A stretch of 64,000 bases of DNA, from NCBI RefSeq assembly GCF_003265705.1, contig NW_020312827.1, positions 16,046,182 through 16,110,181 on the forward strand. The letters are read 5' to 3'. The stretch's first letter is position 1. Every line of letters begins with the position of its first letter. The position numbers and the translations under genes were made by a program. The notes beneath the pieces were generated by a model. That model was not told the DNA's origin, searched no databases, and saw only the letters and a program-made list of their open reading frames with translations. This DNA is from Callorhinus ursinus. Taxonomy: Eukaryota; Chordata; Mammalia; Carnivora; Otariidae. This document shows positions 22,755-35,416 of this stretch, piece after piece.

Positions 22755-22964
22755 TTTTTTAAAAAAGATTTATTTATTTATTTTGGAGAGAGAAAGAGAG
22801 AGAGAGCACGTGAGTTAGAAGGGGGAGGGTCAGAGGGAGAGGGAGACAAGCAGCTTCCCTGCTCCATGGGCAGGGAGGAGGGGCTCATCCCGCGACCCTG
22901 AGGTCATGACCTGAGCCAAAATCAAGAGTCTGATGCTTAACCCACTGAACCACCCAGGTGCTCC
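22755..22964 (-). mobile_element. Carnivore tRNA-Lys SINE
   Basis: This antisense copy runs from 'ttttttaaaaaagatttatt' to 'accacccaggtgctcc'. The 'aaaatcaagagtctgatgct' segment marks an older variant. A short repeat 'tctcttca' flanks it (22743-22750, 22966-22973). Confidence 0.92.
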
Positions 22965-22974
22965 TCTCTTCAAT

Positions 22975-22984
22975 TATTTTTTTT

Positions 22985-23052
<68 letters not shown>

Positions 23053-23082
23053 TCCTTTCTTTCTTCTCTTCCTTCTTTCCTT
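22975..23082. repeat. (TTTC)n microsatellite
   Basis: About 100 bp of uninterrupted TTTC is followed by irregular CTTC/CTTT units. It lies on the head side of the adjacent SINE, so it did not grow from that SINE's tail. The 79-codon minus-strand frame is an artefact. Confidence 0.96.
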
Positions 23083-23914
23083 TCTATAAGAAGTAAAACC
23101 AAAGAATAAAAACTTTTTTTCCATCTTTATATGTACTTTCTCACTGAAGAATTTAGTCCAACCTGATACAAATCCACATTAAATATTCAAGGTACATAAA
23201 GTCAGTTCCTACGGACATATTCTCCAGAGATGAAGGTAGGGCATACTCCACCCGAGTGAGTTCCCTTGATTTCATATCCAGACCCATTTTTACTCAATCA
23301 AGTGCCCTGACCAGTCAACCTGTACTCTTAACCCCTAGGGGGAAGCGGAAAACTAAATTTATATTTTCTACTTCAATATCTGAATGCAGAGTCCTTTCTG
23401 CCACATGATGTTCAGAGCAAAAGCATCAGGAAATTCTTAATCTAGTTTGTCTCCACAGCTTACAAGCAGCTGTCGTTATAAATAAAGGCTAGTGTCACTT
23501 TCATCAAACCTGAAATTTAACACATGCTTTTGCCCTCAATGAGGGATTTCCTCTAACACACTTACCACGTAAATCTCCTGTTCTCCAGTGGTTTTATTTT
23601 GGTATTAGACTACTATAAAAGCCTATTTGTTGACAAAGACTTAACAATATAAAAAAGTAATAATGAACCTTGAAAATAAGGCTGAAATTTCCAAAACACA
23701 GGATTGTTTTTCAAAAAATTTGCCATTTTCATGTCCCAAGACAAAATTATGACTCAAAATCAGACGTTTAGATCAAGTTGAAATCTGAAATGGGAAAATT
23801 ATATAAAGTTGACAGTTTCACTCCCAAAATTTATTTCTATTTCTTGGTTAATCAAGGGGAAGTATTCTGAAGATATAATTTATAAGATAGTAAATAAAAA
23901 TAAAGTATAATAGC
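23083..23914. other. Unassigned DNA
   Basis: No gene, exon or repeat is recognised. Confidence 0.5.
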
Positions 23915-24111
23915 CTTTTTTAAGATTTTTTCTGTTTATTTGACAGAGAGAAATAGTGAGAGAGAGAGTATAAGCAAGGAGAGTGTCAGGTAGAGGGAAA
24001 GGGAGAGCAGGCTCCCTGCTGAGCAAGGAGCCCTAAGACATGGGGCTAGATCTGGGATCATGATCTGAGCTGAAAGCAGACACTTAACCAACTGAGCCAC
24101 CCAGGTGCCTC
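23915..24111 (-). mobile_element. Carnivore tRNA-Lys SINE with duplication
   Basis: An antisense SINE ends 'gccacccaggtgcctc'. Flanks 'agtataatagc' (23904-23914) and 'agtataagagc' (24112-24122) are a target-site duplication with one mismatch. Confidence 0.94.
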
Positions 24112-24122
24112 AGTATAAGAGC

Positions 24123-25070
24123 TTTTATTATAAGTTTTTCCAACCACTGTGCAGTTAATAAAGAGATTCAATTAAAATTCAGTAATGGGAAATTTCTCAT
24201 GTCTGATATGCATAAAAAGTCTGAGAAATATATTTGTATAAGATGAACCCTATAAGAGTGTAAAAGAGTATTAAAAACTTTTGACATGTGATCATCCTTG
24301 AATTTTTACCTTACTCATCCAATTTTAACAGTGGATTCAAATTACTCTATACATGCATCATCTGTATATGCCATGAGTCAGAGATAAAGGAGGAAACATC
24401 TCATAAAAGTCTTATTATACTATCGGCACATTGAGCTTTCCATTATAGTTCCAAGAGATGCTTTAGAAGTTTATCTAGTCTACCCCCAATGTCTTGAGTC
24501 AAGACTTAATTTCATATCTGAAAGAAATGAATTTTTATGTAAGAATCTGAAATCACAGGTGCTATAATCAAGCTAGTGTCTTCACAAGTCATGGATATTT
24601 AAGACTACAGAAGAACATGCATCAGTCACATTTTTTATTCTAAGTCACAGAAACTAAGTGTTAATTTCTCAGACAACCAGGGAATGTATTAGAAGAATTT
24701 CAGATACGCTGAATTGATAGGATGCTGGAAAGGTAAACATGGTGAAATGACAAGAGCCAAGATTTTGCACTAGAAGTAAGGGAGTAAGGACAATAACCAA
24801 GGTCTCCTGTTTTGTGGAGACCCTTTTTTCTTTTGCTCATTCAGGATTCAATATTCTTAGAGAGAATGTGTGATTGACTAAACCCAAGTAGGAATAGAAT
24901 GAATTAATATACAGAACTTTTGTAGTAGGATATAGGAACCACCACATCCAAAACATTCATAATAAAGAATTATTCCTCAAGGGAGAACAAAATGAAATAA
25001 GAAAGTTGTGATGGAGATTGAATGAGAAGAATGACAATTCTAAAGTGACTAACATCTAATGTGATGTGGG
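24123..25070. other. Unassigned DNA
   Basis: No feature can be supported. Confidence 0.5.
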
Positions 25071-25104
25071 ATGTGTGTGTGTGTGTGTGTGTGGGTGGGT
25101 GGGT
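25071..25104. repeat. (TG)n/(GGGT)n dinucleotide repeat
   Basis: A TG run ends in 'gggtgggtgggtgg'. Confidence 0.95.
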
Positions 25105-25214
25105 GGTGATGGCTTTCTCTATTGATAAGAATAGTGTATGATTGCTTATATAAGATAATTTCACATAAATGCTTCAATATCTAATCCCTAGAGATTAAAA
25201 AGCAACAAAATACC

Positions 25215-25445
25215 ATGTAAAGTGTGTGTTCTAGAGCCAGGAGACTGAGTTGGAGTCCTGACTATGGCACTTTTAACCTGTGAAAAAGAGTGTGTGATTT
25301 TCCTTCTTGATCATTAGTTACTGAGTTAAAAAATGAGATTTATAAAAACCTGACAACATAGAATGTGGTGAGATGAGAATATTCTATGTAAAAGCCATTT
25401 CTAAAATACAGAACACCACACATAACATTAGTTCTTCATTATTCA
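25215..25445 (+). mobile_element. MIR SINE, sense, diverged
   Basis: 'tctagagccaggagactgag', 'tggagtcctgactatggcac' and the later 'acataacattagttcttcat' follow the MIR head, anticodon-arm region and 3' end. The middle is degraded. Confidence 0.6.
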
Positions 25446-27429
25446 GATTCCTTAGGTCCAACTAGGGAGGCTGAATTTTTTTCTTTTTTCTTCCTTTTAT
25501 GAACAGATTTTCTACACTTGCTTATTTCACACCAGAAGGACTCCTCAACAGGCCTCTAAAGACTATGAAATGTTTTCTTTTGACTGAGAGAGAAGTGTCA
25601 GTCCAACAGAAGAAGCGGTCAGAAAATCATTTTTTTTTTAAGTGGAAACAATGATCTTAACTAATGAAGAAACTTGGGCTCACAAGTTTAGCTGTAAGCA
25701 AAGGTGTGGCTCAGTCATTTTTATTTATGCCTATAAAAGGCCTTCCTGTTTTGTCCTTTATGTGACTTTTCCCAATTAGCATGGATATATTTTATACTGC
25801 CCTGTGAGGAATTTTATAAATTGTTTGTTATTTTTCTTTTCCAAAAAAAAAAAAAGAGTTTATACATCCCAGATTTTCTCCCCTTCCATGTGGCCCTTAT
25901 TAATCTTCCATGGAGGCTTTTTTAACCCCCTGCCCTCCTACTTGAGGCTTAGCTGGGATGGTTCTTGCAGTCATAATTGAAAATTAATGATGAGAAACAG
26001 CCCCAAACCACACCATTCCCTTCCCCCTTCTCCTCAGTCCAAGAAGTGTACAATGTGGATTTTATTTCAGGGACTCCAGAGGTGATTAATAGTCATAGGG
26101 CCCTGACACTGGCTTCAGATAAGTGGTGTAGTCTGGCAGGAACACAAATATGTGGACACCATTCCCATTAATCTCTGAACACCACATGGAAAGGAAAGTC
26201 TTTGCAAGGCCTCTATAAAGGGAGTTATTATTATCAGGCCAAATTTTCTATAAAGAAAGGCTAATTTGTAGCCTCTGTGAACCTACCCAGGAGCAAAGAA
26301 ATTTCTACACTTTACTTACATGGAGTCTTTTCTACGAATGAGAAGATGTAAATGGAGTGAGAGGGTGAATCATTAGAAAAGAAAAGTATGAAGAAACTGA
26401 CAATAAAATCTAAGGAATCATTGCTACTGGTGTGTGAGCATGATGAGGCTGGCCAGGAGCCATGATTTCGTCTGGCTCCAGCTAAAGTACACAGACGGCC
26501 CTCAATGTTTGTTGAGCGCATGGATGAAGTTTGCATTTTTCAGATGCAATATTCATGATTGATAATTGATGACTGAAAAAATAATGTAAAATAATAACAT
26601 ATTTCTGTAATCACTGAAATTATGATTTTCATACTAGTGTTAAACAATGCCATGGTCATCTTTGCTAACTGTTATATTATGATCTTTATACCACTATCAA
26701 ACAATGCCATATTCTTCCTCCTGGAAAATTCTAAGTAGACCCTATTTCAGATTGGTTTATAATTCTCTTTCTGAATAAAATCTGTTACCTCTTATCACTG
26801 GTGTCCCTGCAAGGAGCACACACTTCATTGACTGTATTTATGGATGTTTCAGTTATGCATTTAGGTACTCTCTCTTTCATCAGCCTGTGAGACATAGGTC
26901 ACAGCAGGTATTTAGTAAATGTTTCTTGAATTAGGGACAATATTTATTGGAATAAAGTGCCTCGAGCCCAGTTTTGCTTCTTCCTTTGACTTAGTCATCC
27001 ATAAAAAAAGTTCTTCTCGTTGTTAAAAATATCGCTATTGGATGGTCTTGTTCTGGATGGGACATCTTTATTCTTTGATGGGAGATGGATGGGAGGTATA
27101 TAAATGTTGATTTTCCTTTTAGTCCTTATCTAGACATGACACTTTCTCCCCATCAAAGCCTAGGGACTTTGCTGAGTTGGAGATAGCATAAAATTGTTCT
27201 TTTTTAACACTGGTAATTCCTAGTTCTTTCAGTTCTTCACCAACACTTAATACTGTATCAGAATTTTACATTTTTGCTTATCTATAATAATATTATAAAG
27301 GTTTTAAAATATAGTTCTCTGATTATTGAGATTTAGTGTATTTATTTATTGCTATTCAATTTTCCTGTTTAGTGAAGTGTCTTCTAAAATATTTACTTGT
27401 ATTTATATTACAAATTAAAGTGTTTTTTA
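25446..27429. other. Repeat-poor DNA with a candidate conserved non-coding stretch
   Basis: Apart from a weak MIR/L2-like end near 26885-26940, no repeats are recognised. The 25780-26290 part has mixed composition, several TAATTA/ATTA motifs ('cataattgaaaattaatgat', 'aggtgattaatagtcata') and CArG-like 'cctataaaagg' near 25730. Frames of 64-74 codons are not recognisable. Confidence 0.4.
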
Positions 27430-29090
27430 AATTTAATTTTCAATTTGGGCTCATATACATTAATATTATTGATTTTTGTGTATCAATATTGTATCCTACA
27501 AGCTTGTTATAGTGACTTATAAATTCTAACAGTTTCTAATTTTTGTTAGATTCTTTAAAATAGAGCTAAGATTTTCTACATTTTCAGAAAATAAAGTAAA
27601 AGTGTCTATATTTTTTACCTCTTCCTTTTCAATCTATATGTTTTATATTTTTTCTGACTTTCTTGTACTAAACAACTAGGGCCTCTAGGACAATGTTGAA
27701 TAGAAAGGGTGAAAAAAGAAATACTTCCTCTATTTCTGATATTAGTTAGGAATTATTCAGTCTTTCACCATTAAGTATGATGCTAGCTATAGGATTTATT
27801 AGATGCCTTTCAGCAGGTCCAGGAAGTTTCATTTTATTCCTAATTTGATGAGAATTCTTATGAACAATAGGTATTGAATTTTGCCAAATGATTTTCTGCA
27901 GCTGCTGACAAAACTCTGTTTTTCTTTCTTTTTTCTTGAGATTATGGAGTACATTGATTGATTTAAAAAAATAAACCAACCTTACATACATGCCACTTGG
28001 ATATGATGTAGTTTCTTTTTTTCCTGTATTAATGGATCAATTTGATAATATTTCATTAAAAGATTTGCTTCTATATTCAGCAGAAATATTGATCTGTAGT
28101 TCCTTTTTTTTTTTTGGTAATATCTCTAATGTCTGGATTTGGTAACAGGGTGATGCTTTTTTGGGAAGTGCTCCACCCTTTCTATTTTGTAGAAGAGATT
28201 GTGTAGAATTGTTATTATTTCTTCTTTAAGTAATTTGTATCATTCACCAGCAAAACTATCTGGCCTGGAGATTTCTTTTTGGTTAGGTTAAAAACTAAAA
28301 CTTAAATAGTTTATAGGGCTTTAATAGGTACAGAACTATTCAGGTTATTTCATTTCCAATGTATTTTAATAGTTTATGGGATTTTAAGAATTGGTCTACT
28401 TTAAGTTGATGAATTATGTGCACACAGTTTTTTCTAGTATTTCTTTAAAAGTCTATGGGGTCTGTAGTGAAACCCCTTTTTGCATTCCAAATATTGGAGT
28501 TGGGAAGTGTTTTTTCCTCTCACATTTTTGGAAGGGGCATTTTAGAATTGTTTTATTTCTTCTCTGTGTTTGGAAAAATTTATTTACCAGTGATGCCATT
28601 TGGGTCTTGGCTTTGTCATTATTGTTTGTGGTGATGCTTTGTTTTGTTTTTTTTTGTTTTTAGAAGTAATGAATAATAAATTCAGCTTCTTTAACAGATA
28701 TAGTCTTATTCAGAATAACTAGTTTCTTGAGTAACACTGCTAATTGTTTCTTTTAATGAATATTTCCATGTTATATATGTGTCGAAGTTCTTAGTATGAT
28801 GTTGATTACAATAGTTATCTTTTCAGTGTCTGATTAATCAAACATGATGTTTATCTTTATTTCAAATCTTGAAAATTATGCTTCAGTCTATTTTCTTGTT
28901 AATTCTAATTGTATTGATCTACTCAAGGAACTGGAGTTTATTTTCACTGATTCTATTGTTTTTATGTTTTTTTTAATTCATTAAGATTTTACTCATATTT
29001 TTCTTCTTACCTTCTGCCTACATATTTTGGTTCTAATTATTCTTTTTTTTTTAATTAACTTCCTAAAAAGGCAGCATAGACCATTAATTA
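27430..29090 (-). mobile_element. Ancient L1 (L1M) ORF2 relic, antisense
   Basis: In order on the plus strand it shows reverse complements of reverse-transcriptase coding sequence: 'tattgtatcctacaagcttg', 'caatgttgaatagaaagggt', 'cattgattgatttaaaaaa', 'atattgatctgtagttcctt', 'actatctggcctggagattt', and endonuclease-side sequence 'ttaattaacttcctaaaaag'. It is riddled with stops and gaps, so it is a pseudogene of an L1 polymerase. The sides are gradual, with no visible duplication. Confidence 0.75.
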
Positions 29091-31217
29091 TATACCCACT
29101 TTGTATTCAATATTAGCTTTAAACCTGTATATTTCTGTCTGTACTTTGCTCTAGTTGTTTGCCATGAAGTTTGATGTGATGTATTTTCATTATTATTTAG
29201 TTCAAAATAACATCTAATTTTGTTAATGTTTTCTTTTTCACTCATGAGTTTTTATAAATGTGTCTTGCTCAATTTCCAATATTTCTAATTTTTCTCATTA
29301 TTGATTTACTTCTGTATCTTCTTCTGATTGTTGTTATCTGTGCTAAATTAGCCATCTTTCTTTTCATGTTTCCCCTCAAAGTCATGTTCCCCTTTTCTCT
29401 GACTCTTAAATATTTTTCATTACTTTTTGTTTTTAGCAGTTTGCATAGTAATCAACTTACTTTTGTACTGTAGTTTAATTAAAAATTCCCTTATTGATAG
29501 GTGTATAGGTTTTGCGTCTTACTCTATTTTGTACCACTTCACCGAATAGCCCTTTATGTAGTTTTCTATATTTTTGCCAATTTATCCCTGGAAAAGATTT
29601 CTAGGGCTGGTATTTCTTGATCTAAATGTAAGTGAACTTCTGTTTGGGGAAAATGTAGTGCAATTTCCCCTCACATAAGTTTTGCTATTTTCCATTGTTA
29701 TCACCAAAGTACAAGAGTGTCTATTTCCCACAGCCCTGCTGACAAATATGTCACTAAATTTAGATTTTTTTTTCTTATCTTACTGATAAGAAATTTTATC
29801 TCAGTGTCACCACTGTTATAAATCAAGTGCTTCTGTGTGTGGATCTATATGCATACATCTATATGCATACATTACTAAAATAACTGGTAGTGTATGTCTT
29901 GTGTTTTATTTTATTTGTTAACATTTTCTTAGCTTTGTCATTTAAAATTCCACATAAAATTTGAATCACTGCTAACATTTGCAGATGTACACACACACGT
30001 ATTCACACAGTTTCGATTTTGAATGAGATTTCACATAGGTCAGTTTTGGGAAAATTCACATGTTTAGAATATTGACTTCTCCAATTTTAGATCATCATGT
30101 ATGTCTTTGTTTCTTAAGTTTTCCTTAAATTTCCTCAATATTTGTAGTTTTCAGCTTAGAGGTCTTATATCTGTTTTATGGTCCTAAACCTAGGGACAGT
30201 GTTACACATTAATTCTAATATTTTAGTTATTTTCTTTCATTTTTCTGCATATACAAATGTGTTATAGGCAGAAGGATGACTATTGAGTTCATTCTTTCCA
30301 TTTATACCATTTTTACTTTTATTCTTGTCTATTGCATCGAACAGAAATAGTTTTAAAGGTCTTTAACTTATTTCAAATGTTATACCAATCATTGATTACA
30401 GAAATAAGTCTAAATCAATTGTGACACATCACTTATTTATATATTACTACATTTGATTTGCCATTAAAAAAGTTTTGCATCTATTTTCTTGAGAAAGTTT
30501 ATCCAGTAATTTCCCTGTCTTTGTCATATTTTGGTACCAAGTTTATGTTAGCCTCAAAAAAATGAGTTACAATGTATTCCATCTTTTTTAAATCTCTGGA
30601 ATTTTTTTCTAAGACTGTTTTTTTTGTTGTTGTTTTCTTCTTTCCAATTTTAGATGAATTCACAATCAAAGTAATGTAGCCTTGGATATTTCTTTGTGGA
30701 AAGATTTGTAATTACAGATTCATTTTTAAAATATAGAACTTTTAATACTTTATGCTTCTTTTTGTATTGACTTTGTACTTTTTTCTTAAAGATAGATCAA
30801 TTTCATCTAAATTTTAAAATTTAAAATTTTTAATTTAATCTCTCTTTGGTCCTTAATTATTCTTGCTAGAAAGCTCTCATTTTTATTAGTCTTTTTCAAA
30901 GATTTCTTTTTGCTTCCTCATTTGTTTTACTGAATCTATTATAATTAAAAATATAAGGCAATATATAAGAAAATAAATTATGTCTTTTTTCTGATGTTTT
31001 TGAGATTTTTTTTATTTAGTTTTCTTCCAGCTTTTTGATTTAGAAGCTCAACTCAATGATTTTTCAGCTTTTGTTTTTTTTCAATATATTCATTTAGGTT
31101 ATTTACCTTTAAGCAGCATATTTGCTTCATCTCACAAATTGGATATATCATTTTAAAATTTCTAATTTCCATTGTGATTTCCTTTTCTCCCATTGACTAT
31201 TTATAAAGTATATACCT

Positions 31218-31414
31218 CTGGGAGCCTAGGTAGCTCAGTCAGTTGGTTAAGCATCTGACTCTTGGTTTGGCTCCGGTCATGATCTCAGGGTCCTGAGATT
31301 GAGCCCTAGGTCAGGCTCCATACTCAGTGTGGAGTCTGCTTATCCCTCTCCTTAGCCTCTGCTCCTCCCCCTCTCTTGCTCAAATAAATAAAATAAAATA
31401 AGATAAAAAAATAA
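31218..31414 (+). mobile_element. Carnivore tRNA-Lys SINE inside L1 relic
   Basis: The head is 'ctgggagcctaggtagctca' and the tail is (AAAT)n. Duplications 'aaagtatatacct' (31205-31217) and 'aaagtacatacct' (31415-31427) differ by one base. Confidence 0.95.
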
Positions 31415-31910
31415 AAAGTACATACCTTAACTTCCAAATGTTGCATGATTTCCTAGTTGATCTTATTTGATCTTTTTTTTATTTAACTTCACTCTGACAA
31501 GAGAACCTGTTATAAATTATTTTAATCCTTTCAAGTGTATATAGACATGGTTTTTGTCCTAACATATGGTCAATTTCGACAAACAGTCCATGTAACCTTA
31601 TAAAGAATGTATATTCTGTCACTGGATGGTGTAGTGTGTTAATTTTATCAGTGAGGAAAATATGTTGGTTATGCAACTCATCTATATTCATACAGATTAA
31701 TTTGTCTGTTTAGTCTATAAGCCTTTGAAAGGGATTGCTGGTCTTCCTATATGATTGCAGTTTGCCAATTCTTTGAGTTCTGTCAGTTTTCCCTTGACAT
31801 AAGTTATGCTGTGTAATTAGAGGTGCATAAATGAGAACTGTTGTGTCTTCCTGAATGACTGATTTTATATCATGAAATAAGCTCCTTATTTTTTAATGAT
31901 GATCCTTACT

Positions 31911-32105
31911 GGGACGCCTCCGTGGCTCAGTTGTTAAGCATCTGCCTTCGGCTCAGGTCATGATCCCGGGGTCCTGGGATCGAGCCCCGCCTCGGGCTCC
32001 CTGCTCAGTGCAGAGCCTGCTTCTCCCTCTCCCACTCCCCCTGCTTGTGTTCCCTCTCTTTCTGTGTCTCTCTCTGTCAAATAAATAAATAAAATATTTA
32101 AAAAA
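31911..32105 (+). mobile_element. Carnivore tRNA-Lys SINE inside L1 relic
   Basis: The head is 'gggacgcctccgtggctcag', with the full body and an 'aataaataaataaaat' tail. Duplications 'aatgatgatccttact' (31895-31910) and 'aatgacgattcttgct' (32106-32121) match at 14 of 16 bases. The 127-codon minus-strand frame across this SINE and the next repeat is spurious. Confidence 0.96.
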
Positions 32106-32139
32106 AATGACGATTCTTGCTGTTAAGTGTATTTTTTGA

Positions 32140-32300
32140 TATTCAAATATATATATATATATATTCATATGGGTATATATATTCATATACATGTGTATAT
32201 ACATATTCATATATGTATGTGTGTGGGTATTTATATATACATATACATATATATACATATACACACACACACACACAGGTATGTATGTATATATAATACA
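32140..32300. repeat. (TA)n/(CA)n/(ATAC)n compound repeat
   Basis: Alternating TA, TATG and CA runs include 'cacacacacacacacac' near 32260. The Ile/Tyr/His-rich 105-codon frame comes from this repeat. Confidence 0.93.
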
Positions 32301-32568
32301 CAAGGTCAGTGTTTGTGTGATGTTTCTTACCATCATTTGCCTATAACTATGATGTATCTTATAAAAGACACTGAAAGAGGAGTTTCTTATAGGAAGTATA
32401 AATACATATATATATATATGTGTATGATTCTTACGTCACTCTGACAATCTTTATTTTAATTATTTAGTCTATATGTGATGTGTTTATATAGCTGTATTTT
32501 TATTATTTGTTTTTAATTTTTTCTACCTGTTTTATTTTCCTCACAGCCTTCTTTTGGACACTAATTTA

Positions 32569-32624
32569 TATACTCTTTTACTGTTTTTTGAATGTTTATA
32601 CTCTTTTACTGTTTTCTGAATGTT
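32569..32624. repeat. 28-bp tandem duplication
   Basis: A 28-bp unit starting 'tatactcttttactgtttt' occurs at 32569-32596 and again at 32597-32624 with one difference (T to C). It lies inside the L1 relic and is a private local duplication. Confidence 0.92.
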
Positions 32625-33470
32625 TATCTTACCACAGTCTGCATCCTTGATTTCACACGTTCTCTTCATTATGCATTCCACTTGCCAGACAACGCCGGGA
32701 CCTTAGAGAATTTCTTTACAGTCATGTGAGACTCTTCTCTGTGATATTGTTGTTATGCATTTTAATACTTTTATAGCCCCACAATGATTATATTTTCTAT
32801 TTCTTCCTTGTTTTCCATGTTTCTATCATTTTCCTTCCACCTGAAGAACTTACTTCAGTATGACTTTATTATGCACGTGTCTTTTTCTCTCTGACTGCTT
32901 TTGGGTTTTTCTTCTATTAACTGGTTTCCAGAAATACTACTCTGATGTTCCCATATATATATCCACACATTTTCTTTTTATTCAACTTGCATCTTCTTAC
33001 TGTGGCAACATCACACATCAGTTTACGAAAACTCTTAACCATTGTCTCTTCTAATATATGACTTCTGCCTGATTCACTTTGTTTTTAATTCCAGAGGACC
33101 AAGGACCCTAGACTTTTACCATGTTTATGTGCATGTGTCTCTCACACTCTTCTCTGTGTTCTTGGATCTTTTATGATTCCCATGAATCTGCTTGCATGTT
33201 TTCTACTCAACTGTCATCCTTTTAATTAATTATCTTTTCAATTTTGTCCTGTATGCTGTTAAACCCATCTATTAGTTTGCATTTTTAATTCTAGATCTTC
33301 TATTTTTTTAAGGATTTCTGTTCGTTGAATTCTTTCTTTTTTATTTATTTTCACAAGTATTTTAGCCACAGTTCTTTCATTATCTATAGTTGATGTCTAG
33401 AATTACTCAGATACTTGTAAATTTGTTTCTATTTCCATTTATACTTGACCCTTTGTGTATGTGAGAATAC

Positions 33471-33895
33471 ATATATATGATATACATGAAATACATATAC
33501 TTGAAATATATTATTTATGTATAATTGAAAACAGGACACTGAGACACTGGGCAGGAAAAATGCAGTCTGCAGGTGCTATTATTTTCCTTAAGGTTTCAGC
33601 CTACCCACTAGGAGGCACATAAAGTGACAGCAGATCACCTCAATCCATTCAGATCCTGAATTGACTCTAGGCCAGTTTGTGTATTTTGCAAGATTTCCTT
33701 TACTTCTGGTTCATACATAGTCTTAGAATATAGCTCTCCAAGTTTCTGACTTAAAGCCTTGGATCTTATACTTTGATTTTGTTTGTATGTTTGTTTGTTT
33801 ATTTCTCTTAAACACCATGAGACAACCAAGAAGTCACCTTTGTCTATTCTTGACTACAATTGGAAAACCACCAGTGTTTTGCTTTGAAGAAAAGT
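33471..33895. other. Unassigned DNA between L1 relics
   Basis: No repeat is recognised. The 64-codon minus-strand frame (33635-33829) is not recognisable. Confidence 0.5.
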
Positions 33896-35416
33896 GCTTG
33901 TTTATTGATTAAGACATACTTTATCATGTTAATGATGTGTCAATTAAGCTCTATTTTATTAAGTGTATTTTTATCATGTGTGCTGATATTTGGCAAATGC
34001 CTTCTTTGCTTCTTTTAAGATTTATATGGCCTTATTTATGACCATATTTATGGCTTTTCTAACACTGAGTAACACGTGCATTACTGAAATTAACTACAGT
34101 TGTTTATCTTATATTATTTTTAAAGTGTTATTAGATTTTATTTGCTAATGTTATATCTAAGAATTTTGCATTCATATTTATAAATAAAATGTATTTATAC
34201 TATGTCAATTTCATGCAATGTTTAAGATAAATGCTATATTCATGTTTTAAAGTAAAAGTAGAGGTTGTCCTTCTTTTTAATGCTCTGGAACACTTTATGT
34301 AGTGTTAAGATTACCTGACTGTTTAAAAAGTTGGTAAAAGTCCTACATGAGGTCAATTGGGTTTTATGTTTTTTGGTAGGGAGCTTTTTAGATACGTTCT
34401 ACATTTCTTCCAGAGTAATTAACCTGCTTATATTTTCTGTATATTCAGTAGAGTTTTGTTAAGTTTTCTGAAAAAATGATCTATCTGACCTAGGTGTAAA
34501 TTTGTCCTTTGGGATCATGATAGAGTTTGCAAAAAAAAAAAAACCACAACAAAAAAACCCTAAATTTGGCATTTATTTATGAGTTCTAGTGTGTGCCAGT
34601 TTTCTAAATCACTAGTTTCTGCTTTTATCTTTTTTTAATTTTATTATGTTATGTTAATCACCATATATTACATCATTAGTTTTTGATGTAGTGTTCCATG
34701 ATTCATTGTTTGCGTATAACACCCAGTGCTCCATGCAGAGCTTGCCCTCTTTAATGCCTATCACCAGGCTAACCCATCCCCCCACCCCCTTCCCCTCTAG
34801 AACCCTCAGTTTTTTTCTGAGTCCGTAGTCTCTCATGATTCGTCTCCCCCTCTGATATTCCCCCCCTTCATTTTTCCCTTCTTACTATTTTCTTCTTCTT
34901 TTTTTTTTTTTAACATATAATGTATTATTTGTTTCAGAGGTACAGGTCTGTGATTCAACAGTCTTACACAATTCACAGCGCTCACCATAGCACATACCGC
35001 CCCCATGCTTTTATCTTTATGAAGCTTTCCATCAGCCTTCTTTTCATTTACTTTGCCATTTTTTCCTAGCTTTTTTTTTTTTTATGGAGGCTCCTCAAAA
35101 AGTTTTCCTAGCTTTTTAAGTTGGATATTTAATTCATTTAATTTTTTTCTCATTTGTATTTATATAGGTATTCGATACTATAATTTTTTTACTCACAACT
35201 GTTTTAACTATATATGTTTTAACTATTTTAACAAATTCTTTCATATCCTACTTTTATAAACCTTATATTCAGGTAATTCTAAAGTTCTTTTATATTTACA
35301 CTTTGACCTCAGAGTTGTTTAATATCATGTTGTTTATTATTTCTATTTCAATATGAAAAGGCATTTCCTGCTGATTTTTTTATTGATTTCTATTTTTTCT
35401 CATTGTGATCAAAGAA
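33896..35416 (-). mobile_element. Third ancient L1 ORF2 relic, antisense, split by a young L1
   Basis: Reverse-transcriptase-side sequence ('gatatttggcaaatgccttc', 'tcatgttttaaagt', 'gatctatctgacctaggtgt') continues after the nested L1 as 'ctagctttttaagttggata' and 'attgtgatcaaagaatg', the endonuclease-side blocks. It covers the same ORF2 zone as the relics at 27.4 and 29.5 kb, so it is a separate insertion. Confidence 0.7.
34633..35005 (-). mobile_element. Young carnivore L1 3' end, 5'-truncated, nested, with 13-bp duplication
   Basis: 'ttatgttatgttaatcacca', 'tacatcattagtttttgatg', 'ttgtttgcgtataacaccca' and 'ttgtttcagaggtacaggtc' match the 3' UTR of young carnivore L1. An exact duplication 'tgcttttatcttt' flanks it (34620-34632, 35006-35018). 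Insertion was into an older L1 relic. The 60-codon frame is 3' UTR sequence. Confidence 0.92.

Larger units (their letters stand above)
29480..33470 (-). mobile_element. Second, nearly full-span ancient L1 relic, antisense
   Basis: It starts with a 3' UTR-like block ('atcaccaaagtacaagagtg'), then ORF2 in reverse ('tagaatattgacttctccaa', 'ttttcagcttagaggtctta', 'ttaagcagcatatttgct', 'ataaagaatgtatattctgt', 'cactctgacaatctttattt', 'cacagccttcttttggacac'), then 5'-side sequence ('gtttccagaaatactactct', 'atttctgttcgttgaattct'). Inserts removed, this is about 3.4 kb of one decayed L1 without any open frame. Two SINEs and an AT/CA repeat are inserted or expanded within it. Confidence 0.75.

Noticed and set aside
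31953..32336. 127-codon minus-strand frame
   Set aside because: Made of SINE sequence joined to a TA/CA repeat.
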